A stretch of 64,000 bases of DNA, taken from assembly GCA_037952775.1 (NCBI GenBank), contig JBANAY010000003.1:1922001-1986000 (forward strand). Reading direction: 5' to 3'. Each line of letters begins with the position of its first letter. Position 1 is the first letter of the stretch. Under the pieces are notes generated by a model. The model had not been told where the DNA came from. It ran no database searches and saw nothing but the letters and a program-made list of their open reading frames with translations. The stretch comes from Clonostachys chloroleuca (Eukaryota; Ascomycota; Sordariomycetes; Hypocreales; Bionectriaceae). Of the stretch, positions 35,354-47,110 are shown piece by piece. Made by a program: the position numbers and the translations under genes.

Positions 35354-37655
35354 GGTGGCTACGGTAGCTGAGCCTCCTATTCCACGACGGACTTGCAACA
35401 ATTGGCAACTGTCGCTTTGGATCAGGGGTTTCAAGTGCTATGCGAAAAGATCATAGGATACGCGCCTGGAACGTCGATATGCAAGAGCAAGACAAAGGGT
35501 TAACAGCTAACCGCAGGTATCTTGGAGCTTTGGGGCCACGACATCACAATGCCCACTTCAAGCTCCATCAGCAGCCAGTAGCAACTCGTGTAGGTGCTTG
35601 CCTTGGCCTGCAGTTCAAGGTGGGGTGGGCGAGATGCCACGGACCGACTTGGCCCCGATTGCAAGGTACGTACTGCAACCTTACCTAAGGTGGGTAGGTG
35701 GGGAAGGAGGTGTCTGGCATTGCTGCCTTATTGCGCTGGGCAACTGCCAACGGCAGGGAGTCGAGACACGGTCGCGTGTGCATGTGCATGCGCCTTGATG
35801 CCTGAACTCTGAGGCTCGCCAATAAACTCGGGGGGCGTACGTGCCTGGAACGGAGGCTTAACTTTTTCCTCATCATTCAACGACACCTCATCAACCACGG
35901 GCAATTTCTTCGGTAATCACAGTCAAACGGCGTCAAACCCAGCAGAGGACGGCGTGCTAGATACTCTAACGCACTCGAGAGCCAACACACCTGCACCAGA
36001 GCCTCAACGGGCGACTGCGACGGGGTGCGCTCTTTGCGTGTGTGTTCGTTCTTCCACCCTTCCCCTTAATCTTGTCTCTTCTCTCCGCCACGGATGGTGT
36101 CGTAAGCAACAAACAGTCGCGTCACTGTGAATAGGTGACTTGGTAATCGAGATTTTCACTTGCGCAAGTCCGCAGAGACGGGCCAAGGGTAAGAACGAGG
36201 ATCGCGTCCTCCACAGGGAGTGTAGGTATGGCATTACTCCCACATCAATCCACGCACCACCACAAGCACATTCCCCTCGCATCACCCCTTGCACGACCAT
36301 CCATCATCAACACCACCCGCCAGGCATAATGAAGCAAGCGACTCCGCGCGTTAGTACTTGTGATACCCATGAATAATGGAAGGACAATCACTCTACCTAC
36401 GACTATAAAATAATTGGCACAAATGATAGGAATGGCTGTGGCTCAAGCTGTAGGCCTGACTTCCCATGCAGCAAAAGCAGGGTCTGTTGAGGTCGGGAGC
36501 TTGACGCGCCAAACCTTGACTTGGGCACAACCGTTTCATTTAATCGTCCAGCCCACAAGGAAATGGCGAACACTTAAGGCTCTGCTATCTGGTCAACGGT
36601 GGCACTTTGCGGCCCTGTTTTGCAGCGCAGATCCAGATGCCTGCGGTGTCTTGTCATAAAACAGCTGAGCTGATTTAGAACATGGCTGAGTCCGGAGCGG
36701 CCAAAAATGGCGCGACCTTTGAGTGCATACTGAAGAAACAAAGAAGAGCAAGCACAGCGGGTTTCCAAATAACTACCTACCTATCGCCACCTTTCAACCT
36801 TAATTCGAAAGGCTTATCCATAATACCCGCCAAAGAAGAGTCCTCTTTGGTCGGGGCGGTCGCTTCACATTTCCCTCTTCTCTTCCTAACTTGTTTTCTC
36901 TTTCCATAATGCAGCTGAGCAGCGCAAGTGCAGCGATCAGTGCCAGCGCCCCAGTCAGCGACAGTGGTGTCCGACAGTTGATGGTGGTGCTTATTCCCCA
37001 CTCCCAAAATGGCACACCTTCTGCTCACCTTTGTTAAGCCTTGACCGGAACTCCCCCAGCATCGGCCTTTATCTTCTTTATCAGTCTGGAACTCTTTACA
37101 TCCCTTTCACAAGCATGCACTATATCACCATTGCCACTCTATTCTCTTCATCTACAGTCGATTTACTGATGCAAGATGCTTGCTGTTCTACAGATCCTGT
37201 GCAACCACTCACGCCTCACGCTTGATGCATAGCCCCTGCACGCGCTCCCAATCAGGACTAGCGGTAAATCATATCGCGTAGATCCGGAATTCAGCCACGA
37301 CCAACCACCATCATCGTCATACTCTTCCCTCGCAGCCAGTGAGTACCCGTCTGCCATCTGCCCTCTACCGCGTCGAGTCCAAGCATCTATTTCCCCGTCA
37401 CTCTTTATCTACTGCCATCTGAAGCAACTAAGCCTCTGATGGCAAGACCTCTTGTCTATGCTGTTTCCTTTCTTTCTTTCTTTCTCAAGGTCTCCCCTGG
37501 ACTACTTAGATACTCTATCTGCCCGGCACACCGGATCTACTCTTCTTAGACTTACCTTAGATACTAACTTAATGTCAAATCACTAGAAAGGAGACGTGAA
37601 AGAGAAGTGACGGCCTTGGTCCGCAAGCCCCTCGGGCAACGTCCACACTGCAACA
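35354..37655. other. bidirectional intergenic region, Sly1 and Ppn1 promoters
   Basis: 2.3 kb between divergent genes. No gene supported by motif or intron model. A TTTC microsatellite lies at about 37466-37486 upstream of the Ppn1 ATG. Confidence 0.6.
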
Positions 37656-40600
37656 ATGCAGTCGTGGCCAAACCAAGGACAGAATGGCACTGATGGTCAC
37701 GACTCGTGGCAGTCTAACTTCAATTTTTCAAATCAGAATGCCCAGTATGATCACAGCCAATCCTGGTCTCAGCCCATGCCGGGTCAGGACTACGGAAGGC
37801 AGATGAACTCGTCAGACCTTGCTGCCAATTTCCTGCATGACCCCCATTCGTTTTCCAACTACGACGACAACCACGGCTCCTTCGATCTAGGCCCGCAATA
37901 TCCCTCTCAGGATGTCCTGGATCCTGCTTTCGCAAACATACAGCCAGAATTGTACAACCAGGAGGATAAACTTGGTCTTTCGGGGGACAACATCCACCAA
38001 ATGGAGCAGCTTCAAAGGCATCCACATTCTCAAGCACAGGGGTTTTCCAATCACGACTATTCGACCTTTGCACCTCAGCATGAGCAGTCGTTTCCCTCCC
38101 CTCCCTCACAATTCTCTCAGCCCCAGGTGATGCCACAAGCCTCGAAGCCACAATCCCACACGCCGGTTCAGTCGTACAGCAACGTTCAGCCGAATAGCTT
38201 TGCTCAGAACCAGCTACGCCCAAGCCAGCCTTCGCCTGGGCAGCACCAACAGCACCAACAGCATCAGCAGGCTTACAATCCCAATACATCGTATGGACAC
38301 GTCAACGGCCACGGCGCACAGTATCAGCCAAGTCCTGTGAATCATGCGAATTACCAGATTCAACAACCTGTCTATCAGCAGCAGCAGCAGCAGCAGCAGC
38401 AACCACAGCAACCCCAGGCACAATCACCGGCTCAATCACACCCTCACGCCCAGCATCCTTCATATGCCTCGCCCAAGCCGTTCACCTACCAGCAGCAGCC
38501 GCAGCACGCGCCGGCACACGGGTTTCCCCAACCCGGTCTGCAACAAAACGGCCAGCCTCAATTAAGTCAGCCAGTGGTCTCGGATCCTCATCCACCACGC
38601 CCTATCCAAGCCGAACTTGCCCCCGTTCAACTGCAGCCTCCTGAGGCGCCAGCCAAAAAGAGAAAGCGAACAGTAAACTCGACGACGGACTCGCCGAGCT
38701 TGGAGAACTCACCGCAACGTTTCAATTCGCCGATGGAGTCTACCGTTAGGAAGGCAGAGGAGATTGATGCACTAAACCCCCCACTCCATCCCCGGAGGAT
38801 TTGGTTATGTTGCAACAGTTCAATAAGCGCCCAAAGGGTGCTCAGGCAAAGTTTCCTCCCATCAAGGGCCTTCCATATTTGGCCAACGACGCCACTATTA
38901 AACTTCCAGGTGCGTCTTTCCATCTTGCAATGTGTTGGAGTCTGCAGCTAACAATAAATCCAGTCCCAAAGAGCTATGACAAGCTCGCGCCCTTGGTTGC
39001 ATTGCCTCCTCGTAGCAAACGGTCTATTGTCCCTGAACTTGGCTATGACTTGCCTTGTGAAATTCAAGGAAAGTTCACCAACCTGTATCGCCCAGCGTTC
39101 GATAAGATAGGTCTGGACGAGAGGAGAATAGAAGCGAAAACTCTTCTTGATGAGTTCGACCGCTCCATGAAGTCCCTTGGCAAGAAACGGCCAAAGTACA
39201 CCGAATATCCCCGTGAGTTTTGGACATTGTCAACGTGACATTTCCGCCTTGCTAATAAACTGCAGATGCATTCAAGGAGCAGCTCAAAGCGGACGAAGCA
39301 TCCAAAAATAAAGCCGAGAAGAAGGCGAAGAGAGAGCAGGAGGAAGAGCGCAAGGATGAAAGCAACAAACCCGTTCGTCCCCCCACACGACCCTCTGACC
39401 CGATCGAAGCTGCAAGATGGGATGCCATTGGGATTGTTTATATCGATCCTTCCGAAACCAAAACCAATTCTCTTGTTGCCAGCCGGGTCCAGCAGGCAGG
39501 AGACTTTTTCATCAAGCTTCGCAGCGAAATGAATCAGGCCAAGCAAGAACTAGACCAGGCTACCAAAGAAAGTAAAACCGATCCCGAACTTCAAGAGCTG
39601 AAGAAGATATACGAGAGAAAGAAACAAGCACTCTTCAAAGTGCTTGATGACACGGTTGAACATGCCGATGACTCGGTCTTGAACAATCTAGGAGGCCATC
39701 ATAAACTGGTATTAAGTCTCATCAATGTCTTGATTTCTTCTATCAAGGCAGGTGACTTCTCGGGAGAGCTTCCGAAAGTCGTCCTGGAGCTCTTTACTCA
39801 TTTCCAGATCACGAGAAAAATCGCTGAAACCACCAACTTCGATACAGTGCGGAAGCGATTTGCAGAGAAGGGCGACAGTGACGTCAGAGAGCTGGTTCGT
39901 GAGATTTCAGCCAAAATCAAGAAATATCTCAGATCGATTGAAGAGTCGACTGGATACACAGGCACCTCAGCTGCTAGTAGAGCTGCCAAGGCACCCAAGC
40001 CTGCCGCAGGTTCTACTGTCAAGAGAGGACGTGACGATGATACGAGCGCCGAGACCAGGATTGTGAAGAAGGTTGCAGTTGAGCCAGGGAGCGGTTCTCT
40101 TAGTAGGAAACTTGCCCAGCCCAAACTCCAACTTACGTCAGCGTCCAAAACTACTGCCGCCAAGGCCGCGGCGTCGTCTCTGCAGCTGGACAAGCAACGC
40201 ACAGTGGCCAAGCCGCCGTCAAAGGCCGAGCCTGTGGCTGGTAGCGACCACGCGAAGACATTAAGCGACGATAAAACCAGACTCGAACACAAGAAGCCCC
40301 TAGCCAAAGTAGAGAAGACCAAGCCAGTGCCAGCCAAGGCCGATCCCAGAGCGACAGTTCCAAAGACGGCTGCACCCCCTTCTGCGTCCAGTTCTGCTCT
40401 ATCTGGAATTGCTTCTTTGTTAGATTCTATCAACGCCCCCCGACCGATAACACCACCTGCTGCAAAAGAGGGCAAAGAACCTGAATTGCCAGAAACAGCA
40501 GAGGAAAAGGCCAAGAGATTGCGTAAAGAAGCTCGGCGTAAGCTTCGCGTAACTTGGAAGCCCGACTCTGAGCTCGTGCAGGTAAAGACTTTTGAGAAGG

Positions 40601-42138
40601 AAGAAGGCGAAGATCTCGGACGAGACGTCAATATGATCCGTGATGCTGCCGATGACCGCGCGGAAGGCATGGTGCTCAAGCGGGGAGTTGACGTTGAAGA
40701 AGAGGACGAGGACGAGGACATTCCATACCAACCCTGGCTTGGGCCCACCCTCTCCGATCTTTCTTCCCTTTCCGAAGAAGCAAGAAAGAAGAACTACACT
40801 ACACGCGGAGGGCAAGTTTCCTTCTCGACTGATGAGCAAAAACGTATCGCTGAACGGGGCCAGCGGGAGCTTATGGCCATTTATGCCGACCCCTCTGACA
40901 TCCCTCCGTCGCCAAAATCACCTCCCCCAGAGGATTATAGCCCTGTCGACCCCAAGGTTGGACACTTTCCTACTGAAGGCACTGCTTTCGAGGAAATTCA
41001 GCTTCGTTGGCGAGATGGGCAACAAATGGGAGTTGATGGCGCCCTGTACAGCGCAAACCAGCGTCTTAATGCGAAGTCGGGCTCATCTGACAAATTGGAA
41101 TCGATCTTAGGCAGCCTGCGGAAGACCCCTTCCCAATCCCAGGGATCCTCTTCGTCAGGTGCCAGTAAGCGACCTGCTGTAATTGATACCAACGTACCTC
41201 TCGTCATGGGTGTCGCGTTGACGGAACAGGTTCTTTCATTGCTACGGTCTGATGCAGCTAAGAACTGGAAAGACCCCCAACCTGTTAATGGAGATCCCAA
41301 CCGGATACATCAGTATAGCGACCCAGCTACACAGGTTGCCGGAAATGCTGTAGAGCTCCTTGCGTCTAGTCTTGCGGGCAAGCCCTTCCCAGCTACTGCG
41401 CCACCATCTTGGCTTTCCCAGGATGAGGAGAGAGTCCGCGAATGGTGGCTGTGTTACAATAAAGAGTCAGCTATCAGACACAAGAGGGCCGAAGAGGAAC
41501 ATGCCAGGGCCGAGGCTGAGGCGAACGCACTCCGAGCCGCTGCCGCCGCAAATGCAGCCGCTTCGACGACTACACAAGCCCAGGCAAGCAATCCTGAATG
41601 GGCAGCGTACTACGCCCAGCAACAGCAAGCCTATGCACCCTACATGGCAATCTTGCAGCAGATGAATGCGGGTCAAAACCAAAACTCCGCGGCACAGCCT
41701 TCACAGCAGAGCCAGGTGACCAATGACCAGCTACAGTCCATTCTCGCAGCAATGAACCAGCAGCCCCAGGCCCAGCAACAACAACAACCATCAGTGGCGC
41801 AGCCTCAGAATCCAGCAAGCTTCCTAAACCCCAATGACACATCGTATCAGCAATTAATGATGCTCACACAGCTGGCTCAAGGAAACATGCAAGGACAATC
41901 CAGTGGTGACCGTGAGCACGACCGTGAGCATGACCGTGAGAGGAACTGGGATCGCCATGACCGCAATGACGACTACGGCCGAGATAGATACAGAGACAAG
42001 GACAGCAAGAAGAAGAAGCCAGGCCCAACAACTATCCACAAACCACCCAACGCTGCTCTAATCGGGACAAAGCCTTGCTCTTTCTGGCAGCAAGGAAAAT
42101 GTGCTCGTGGCGAACATTGCACATTCAGACACGACTAA
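37656..42138 (+). CDS. PPN1: PNUTS/Ppn1-like PP1 regulatory subunit (TFIIS-N + RVxF + CCCH), one-base frameshift
   Basis: Three exons: 37656-38909, 38964-39212 and 39266-42138. The introns are 54 nt (GTGCGT) and 53 nt (GTGAGT), and the product is about 1458 residues. The N-terminal third is Gln/Pro-rich, with a poly-Q tract and a basic KKRKR. The middle holds LPYLAND...PKSYDKLAPL, then a TFIIS N-terminal-like helical bundle (about residues 640-735). RVTW at 40546-40557 (residue 929) is a PP1-docking RVxF motif, followed by an acidic stretch. At the very end is a CCCH finger, C-x7-C-x5-C-x3-H (about 1438-1457). This order matches vertebrate PNUTS and fission yeast Ppn1, scaffolds that bring PP1 to the cleavage/polyadenylation factor. 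The frame breaks at the C6 run 38777-38782. One added base joins EEIDALNPP to TPSPEDLVMLQQF. Confidence 0.85.
38376..38402 (+). repeat. CAG/CAA trinucleotide run coding poly-Gln
   Basis: Eight CAG codons followed by CAA within the Ppn1-like gene, encoding nine glutamines in the disordered N-terminal region. Such runs vary in length between strains. Confidence 0.9.
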
Positions 42139-42637
42139 ACAGGTCGAAAGTGTCGCCGACTACATATCATATCACTTTTGTTTCAATACTTTTTTTGTTT
42201 GTATACCGAAAACCGCATACCCTGTTATAAAAACACACTCGGAATTGGCGTTTGGCTGCTGGCACTGTCGAAACACGGGAAGAACCCTAGTTGCGATCCG
42301 ATGGAAGATTATAGGACCCTAACCATGTAAAGTACTGGCTTTTTTTTTTTTAATTTGTTTCATATAATGGCGCTGGATCCGCACCGTCGAAACAGGTCGA
42401 GGGCGGGTGGGAAGTAGTTAGGCGTTGCTTTTTTGCCTCCACGGCCAAGATGATAGACTATTTATAACCCTTCAATTCCAACGATTGTAATTTCTTTAAT
42501 CCCTTCCATTCCCTAGTCTTCAGCGATGACATGTGTCTTTGTGACGTAGATGGCCGAGTATCATAGAATATCTGTATTCCAGCCAAGCTACTCTTAAGCA
42601 TGGCCGTGAGCAACTACTTAATCACCTTTTCTGTTAC
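42139..42637. other. intergenic: convergent 3' flanks
   Basis: AT-rich 3' flanks of Ppn1 and translin with a T11 tract. No gene seen. Confidence 0.65.
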
Positions 42638-43542
42638 CTACTCCGACTTCATCTCAGTGTCCCCCTCGCCAGGTCTCTTGATCAGGCCGCGCAGGCTCAA
42701 GTCGTAGACGACGTCCTCGACCCTCTTGACGTCGTACTTGACCGCGTCGGCCCTCTTGCGGAGGATGTCATTCTTGAGATTGAGGAGCTGGAACCCGGCG
42801 AAGAGGTCCTTGATGAAGGCGCTAATGGTTAGCGGCAGGTCGAAGTCACCCATGGTCACGGCGTTGGTGGCGAGGCGGGACAGCTCGTGCGTGACGTCGG
42901 TGAGGGAGAGGAGGTACTCCTCGAGGGTGATGTGGAAGGCGTCGCGGTCCTTGAGGTGGGTGGGCACCTTGAAGAGGGTGCCGATCTCCTCGAGGGTGAG
43001 GAGGCGGCCGAGGGAGGGGGTGCCCACGGAGGCGAGGCCGCCGAGCCAGGCGGTGAGGACGGCTGAGGAGATGGCGTTTTGGACGGCGCGGGACCACTTG
43101 GAGTTGTATCTGGCGGGTGGTGGTTAGTGTTTCATTGCTGAGGGTTTGGTTGATTCATCAGAGTGATTGGGAGATCATACTTGTAGTAGGGGTGCTTGGA
43201 GGCGAGCTCGTTGAGCTCACCGATGACGGAGACTTGCTCTTGGATGGCTGTCTCAACCTGTGCTACCAACGTAGGATCTGTATTTTATAATTGTCAGTGT
43301 AGCGCTTGGATGAGTTTCAACAAATCAATCAGAAAAGGGAAAGCGAAGGAATCTAGTGAAAACTCACAACGACTGCGGGGTGTTGAGTGAACGCGGGAGA
43401 GAAAGGCCTGGGCAGAGGCGACGGAACGCTCAAGACGCTGGATGATCTGGGTCAGCGTCTCGCGGATCTGGGATTCCTCCTCCAGCTTGTCTTTGAGATA
43501 ATCAAAGATGGAGGGGTCCAAAAGCGTAGATTCGGATGCCAT
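42638..43542 (-). CDS. TSN: translin (TSN) family protein
   Basis: A single-stranded nucleic-acid-binding protein that with TRAX forms the C3PO RNase, which acts on small RNAs and tRNA fragments. Three exons: 43542-43368, 43277-43181 and 43109-42638. The introns are 90 and 71 nt (GTGAGT and GTATGA donors), and the product is 247 residues, close to human translin. It starts at MASESTLLDPSIFDYLKDKL. An upstream in-frame TTG is not a credible start. Translin hallmarks are HITLEEYLLSLTDVTHELSR, LATNAVTMGDFDLPLTISAF, GFQLLNLKNDILRKRADAVK and YDVKRVEDVVYDLSLRGL. The gene is intact. Confidence 0.95.
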
Positions 43543-43941
43543 GGCTGCTTCGTTTGCCAAGGGCTAAACTTGATGGATATCTATGTAGCCTGGTGAGCGA
43601 GGCGCTTGTTGGTCTTAGACATGAGATGCAGTGCGAATATAAATACCCTTAGATAGATTAAAATGCTATATGGGACGAGGTGGCAGAGATAGAGATGAAA
43701 AAGTGTTTGCGATGAGTTTGAGAGTCGGCTCTGTGGCTGAGGCTGCGATTTGCTGAGATCTTAAAATTCCAATTGGCCCCTCATTACCTACCCTATACCG
43801 ATTCTCCTTGAGAAAAGAGCATGCCAGCACCTGTGAAACTAAGATAAATGGTAGAAACAAGAAATAAAATCAGTTTTCTCGGTGCCGATAGCTCATGGTC
43901 GCTTTGTATTATCGAGAGATGTCAAAAGGGCGTCAGAATAA

Positions 43942-44173
43942 CAAGTGCTGCAAATGTGTTTTGATAGCTCAACCCTCTGATAAAGGCCATAATCATGATC
44001 ATAATAAACAATAGTGTACACCAGTAATAAATTGTAGAGTGTTTATGAGATTGTATTGCTTATCCATACACGAAAGGAGTAATTATTGCAATACAATAAA
44101 GTATTATTATGTGACTGCCACAATAATTTTATCAGGGTAACTCTACGATCCCTGTGTTTATGATGGCCACTTG
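43942..44173. mobile_element. degenerate MITE-like element, copy A
   Basis: The left end reads CAAGTGCTGCAAAT and the right end has the reverse complement of ATCAAGTGGC...ATAAACA. Both match the terminal repeats of copy B (54106-54327). The length (232 bp against 222) and an internal AT-rich word (ATACAATAAAGTATTATT, near ATACAATAATGTATTATT in copy B) also agree. It is more diverged than the other two copies. No coding capacity. Confidence 0.45.
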
Positions 44174-44531
44174 ATGCCTCTATCTAACAGCGACACAAAA
44201 AACCAGTGATTTACCAACGACGTTTTGAACAAAGGACAACGTCCTCTGCAATCCTACTGAGAAATTGACTGAACTTATCCAACCTCGTACCCACAATGGA
44301 CAAGCCAGTGATCGCGTGGGCTCGAAGGCGGCAAATATCTTGATAGGGCCGGCGGCATCGAGAGCATTAAGAAGTTGGTGGGAGCGTCACATAGAGTGTT
44401 AGCGTCTCCTTTAGGTACCAGACATGAATCTGGCCTACGTACCTGTTAATGGATTGAAGGCTCAATAAGTGGGATCGTCTTAGCAACACTTGTTGAGCCC
44501 CGACATCGCGTCAAGATGCGATCCCTTCGTC

Positions 44532-44612
44532 GGGGGACCCCTGGAGTGCCCGGGCGGGTTTCACAGGGGTCCTCCAACTCTTCGGAGAGCGGAGGCCCTT
44601 TCCGGCGGAAAG
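44532..44612. other. two adjacent stable hairpins in a GC-rich island
   Basis: GGGGGACCCCTG (44532-44543) can pair with CAGGGGTCCTCC (44564-44575), a 12-bp stem with one G-U-type mismatch and a 20-nt GC-rich loop. It is followed by CTTTCC-GGC-GGAAAG (44598-44612). The segment sits about 60 nt beyond the stop of the small reverse-strand gene, so it may be part of its 3' transcript or a separate structured RNA. No known RNA family recognised. Confidence 0.5.
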
Positions 44613-44674
44613 AGATGCTACTTAGGCATCATCAGAGAGATTCTCTGGGAGGTCCAATAGACGAATGTTCGAAG

Positions 44675-45033
44675 CTAGGTAGGTTCATTAGCTAAAAGCT
44701 CTAGTCGCAGTGCTTCATCAGCCTCGGCCTCGAGAAGAGCAAAATCGGCTAAGATCTCTGACCACGCAGCTATTTCTTTGAGCTGGTCAAGTTCCTTCTT
44801 GTGGATGATATTATGCTCCTTGGCGGTGGTTTTTTGTGTCTTGAGGATGGCCTTTTGATCTCTCAGGGTTTGATTCGCCTCGGTCGCTTGACCGAAGAAT
44901 AGCACCCGCCCGTAATCGACAGGAGGGTAGAACTTTTGGTAGATGAATCGAAGAAAGGATACAACTACCCCAAGAATTGCCGCCAAACTGCCGGCAGTGG
45001 AGATGTTAGTAGACTACCTAGGTAGTCACTCAT
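44675..45033 (-). CDS. small membrane/coiled-coil orphan protein, one-base frameshift
   Basis: From the ATG at 45033 the frame reads MSDYLGSLLTSPLPAV, then must shift by one base at the T3 run (plus-strand A3, 44984-44986). It continues LAAILGVVVSFLRFIYQKFY, a single hydrophobic helix of about 20 residues, then a Gln/Lys/Glu-rich amphipathic stretch of coiled-coil type to a stop at 44675. With the base restored the product is 119 residues. Reading the break as an intron would need one of only 30 nt, which is too short. No homologue recognised. Probably membrane-anchored with a soluble helical tail, based on composition. Confidence 0.5.
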
Positions 45034-46032
45034 TGTAAAAACGAAGTTGGATGAATTTCGAGTCAGCTTGGAATAAACAAAAGGAAAAAGAAAAACATTA
45101 GACAGATCGCTAGAAACAAGTAGTTATGGAGGGGTCATGATTTCTATCGTTACTTCCTCGTCTATATATTGTTATTGTACCGGTACTACTTCCTGGAGTT
45201 AAACTATATACCTTGCGCGAGAATGATGAGAAAGGACCAAAGGACGTCGGGCAGGTAGGAAGATGGACAAGTGATCACATGACGAAACTGCTCTACAGAA
45301 GTGAAAACTTTCGAACTCGACAGCAACACGTGTCGGCACTATTGCCGCACAGTACGTCTGCTTTGGACTCCATGATTTGAGTACCCAGGCAGGTACCCGG
45401 CACTCGTCTCGCAGCTTCCACCTTCACCTTCACCTTTCAGCTTTCTTGCCAGGTCCGGCACTGGGAGACAACCTACATATAGCAATAGCGGAAAACAGGG
45501 ACTGGGCGCTTCAGTGGACGCTGCATGCTATACAGGTAATGTACCTACCTAGTTAGGCATGCCTTCTCCAACTACACAACTTGGTAGATTCGTCGCACAG
45601 GCGTGCCCGCGAGCTTATTGAGGCAATAGTGAAGTTTCTCCCACAGGCTGGGCTTTCCGATAGCTTCATATCATGACAAAAATGCATGCTTCCGAAACTT
45701 GCCGCTCAAAGAAGGCTAGAATATAGGCAGCAGTAGCTTGAGCAGTACTTTGCCTACCTTTTCAAAGAGATCCTATGTAAAGCTTTATGCGATCACCCAG
45801 TACCACACCACTTCTTCCAATTATACCTACCTACTCTGCAGCCTACTAAACATCGGCAGTGTGGCTGTAATATAATGTCGAGATTGAGTTTGGGGCTTGA
45901 AAGGATATACTGAAAAATACGAGAACGGCAAATCCTGCTGCCATCCTACATCCTTACATCGCCATCCTACTACCGCTCCATCTCGTCCATCTATCTTTTT
46001 ATATTTTCGTGTAGACCCCTTCATTGTCCTCG
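45034..46032. other. intergenic, accessory block
   Basis: Nothing recognisable: short open frames only, between the divergent orphan and F-box genes. The right end carries a C/T-rich leader before 46033. Confidence 0.55.
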
Positions 46033-47110
46033 ATGTCACGCGCGTGGATTGCGCGAAGCTTTCGAGAGCTCTGGAGTAAGCCGATAATAAGATCTATTAC
46101 GGCGTCTACGCATCCTTGGCCCAAGTCGCCCTTCCTCGACCTGCCAGAGGAATTGATTATTTTAATTATCTCCTTTCTCCCTCCCTCCGACAAACTCTCA
46201 GCAGCCCTCACGTGCAAGCCGCTGCACTTGATCTACAACAATGTCTTCGACATCGGGCCGGTATCACAAGAGGATAAAGAAGAGTTCCTCCTCCGTCTAG
46301 AACGAGATCTTATGGCAACATACCACTACTGTGCCATATGTATTAAGCTGCACAAGTTTTCTTCTCTCAATAAGCCAAATGAGGATCCCTATATTGTTCT
46401 AGTACCTTATATCCCAACCTGCTTGGGCTATGGCTACTGGTACTCACCAGTCTTTGCGGAAAATCACTTTGCATATCATCATGGGCGGGCAGCCATGAAC
46501 CGCCATTTCTACGGGGCCCCAGCCGGTCTTGACCTTGACTTACTCTGTCATGAGACTTCACACAGGGATTTTGACGATCAGTATGGGGTTATTACATGGT
46601 CGGGTCGTTACTCCGTGAGAATTATATGTAATAGTCTTTACCTTTCTGGCAGGCATATAATGGACTCGACTGATATACCATCCATGATAAAAAACTGAAT
46701 AAGGGAGTTTACGATATCTGCCACCATACAACAACATCAGCCCTGCCATATCTCGCGATGTCCTCTGAAAGAGCCGTTGGGTTAGATGAGAGCGAAATTT
46801 CTAAGTTCCTGCAGGAGCCAGGACGTATAGTTCACGGATCGTGCGCGGAGTGCTTAACAGACTATACAGTAGAGATTACATGGAACTGCTTGGGGCGAGG
46901 AATCTTTATCGGGTTGAAATAAAGACTTACCACGACTTTGGTCAGTTCCGGAGTCCGAACGAGTGGAAGTGGAGGGCTTGGAGGCATAAGATCAAAGAGC
47001 GCGGTTCAGTCAAGGGTCGTGATATGAAAGTTTACCCCCCCCGAAGTGTGTATCGACAATACTGTGTCGCTGAGGAGGAGGGAGACAAGCGACTCGAGAT
47101 ATCTGCTTAG
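46033..47110 (+). CDS. F-box domain protein, two one-base frameshifts
   Basis: Start at ATG 46033 (MSRAWIARSFRELW). The F-box, FLDLPEELIILIISFLPPSDKL...ALTCKPLHLI, lies at about residues 35-75. It would bind Skp1 in an SCF ubiquitin ligase. The protein continues with a Cys/Tyr/His-rich region seen in many lineage-expanded fungal F-box proteins (YHYCAICIKLHKF). The frame breaks at the A6 run 46689-46694 and again at the G4 run 46892-46895. In each case one added base rejoins obviously coding sequence (GVYDICHHTTTSALPYLAMS, then VEIKTYHDFGQFRSPNEWKW). With two bases restored the product is 359 residues, ending at 47110. Sequence error or recent decay are both possible. Confidence 0.75.

Larger units (their letters stand above)
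43543..44674. other. AT-rich intergenic, start of accessory block
   Basis: No protein gene. It contains an AT-rich inverted-repeat element and a compact GC-rich segment with two hairpins (listed separately). Base composition shifts sharply between the two. Confidence 0.6.

Noticed and set aside
38376..38402. CAG repeat considered as an expansion of interest
   Set aside because: Short poly-Gln runs are common in disordered regions of fungal regulators; recorded only as a repeat.
39798..40748. Reverse-strand 316-codon open frame
   Set aside because: Exact antisense of the Ppn1 Ala/Lys-rich region; Ser/Leu/Ala-rich and without motifs.
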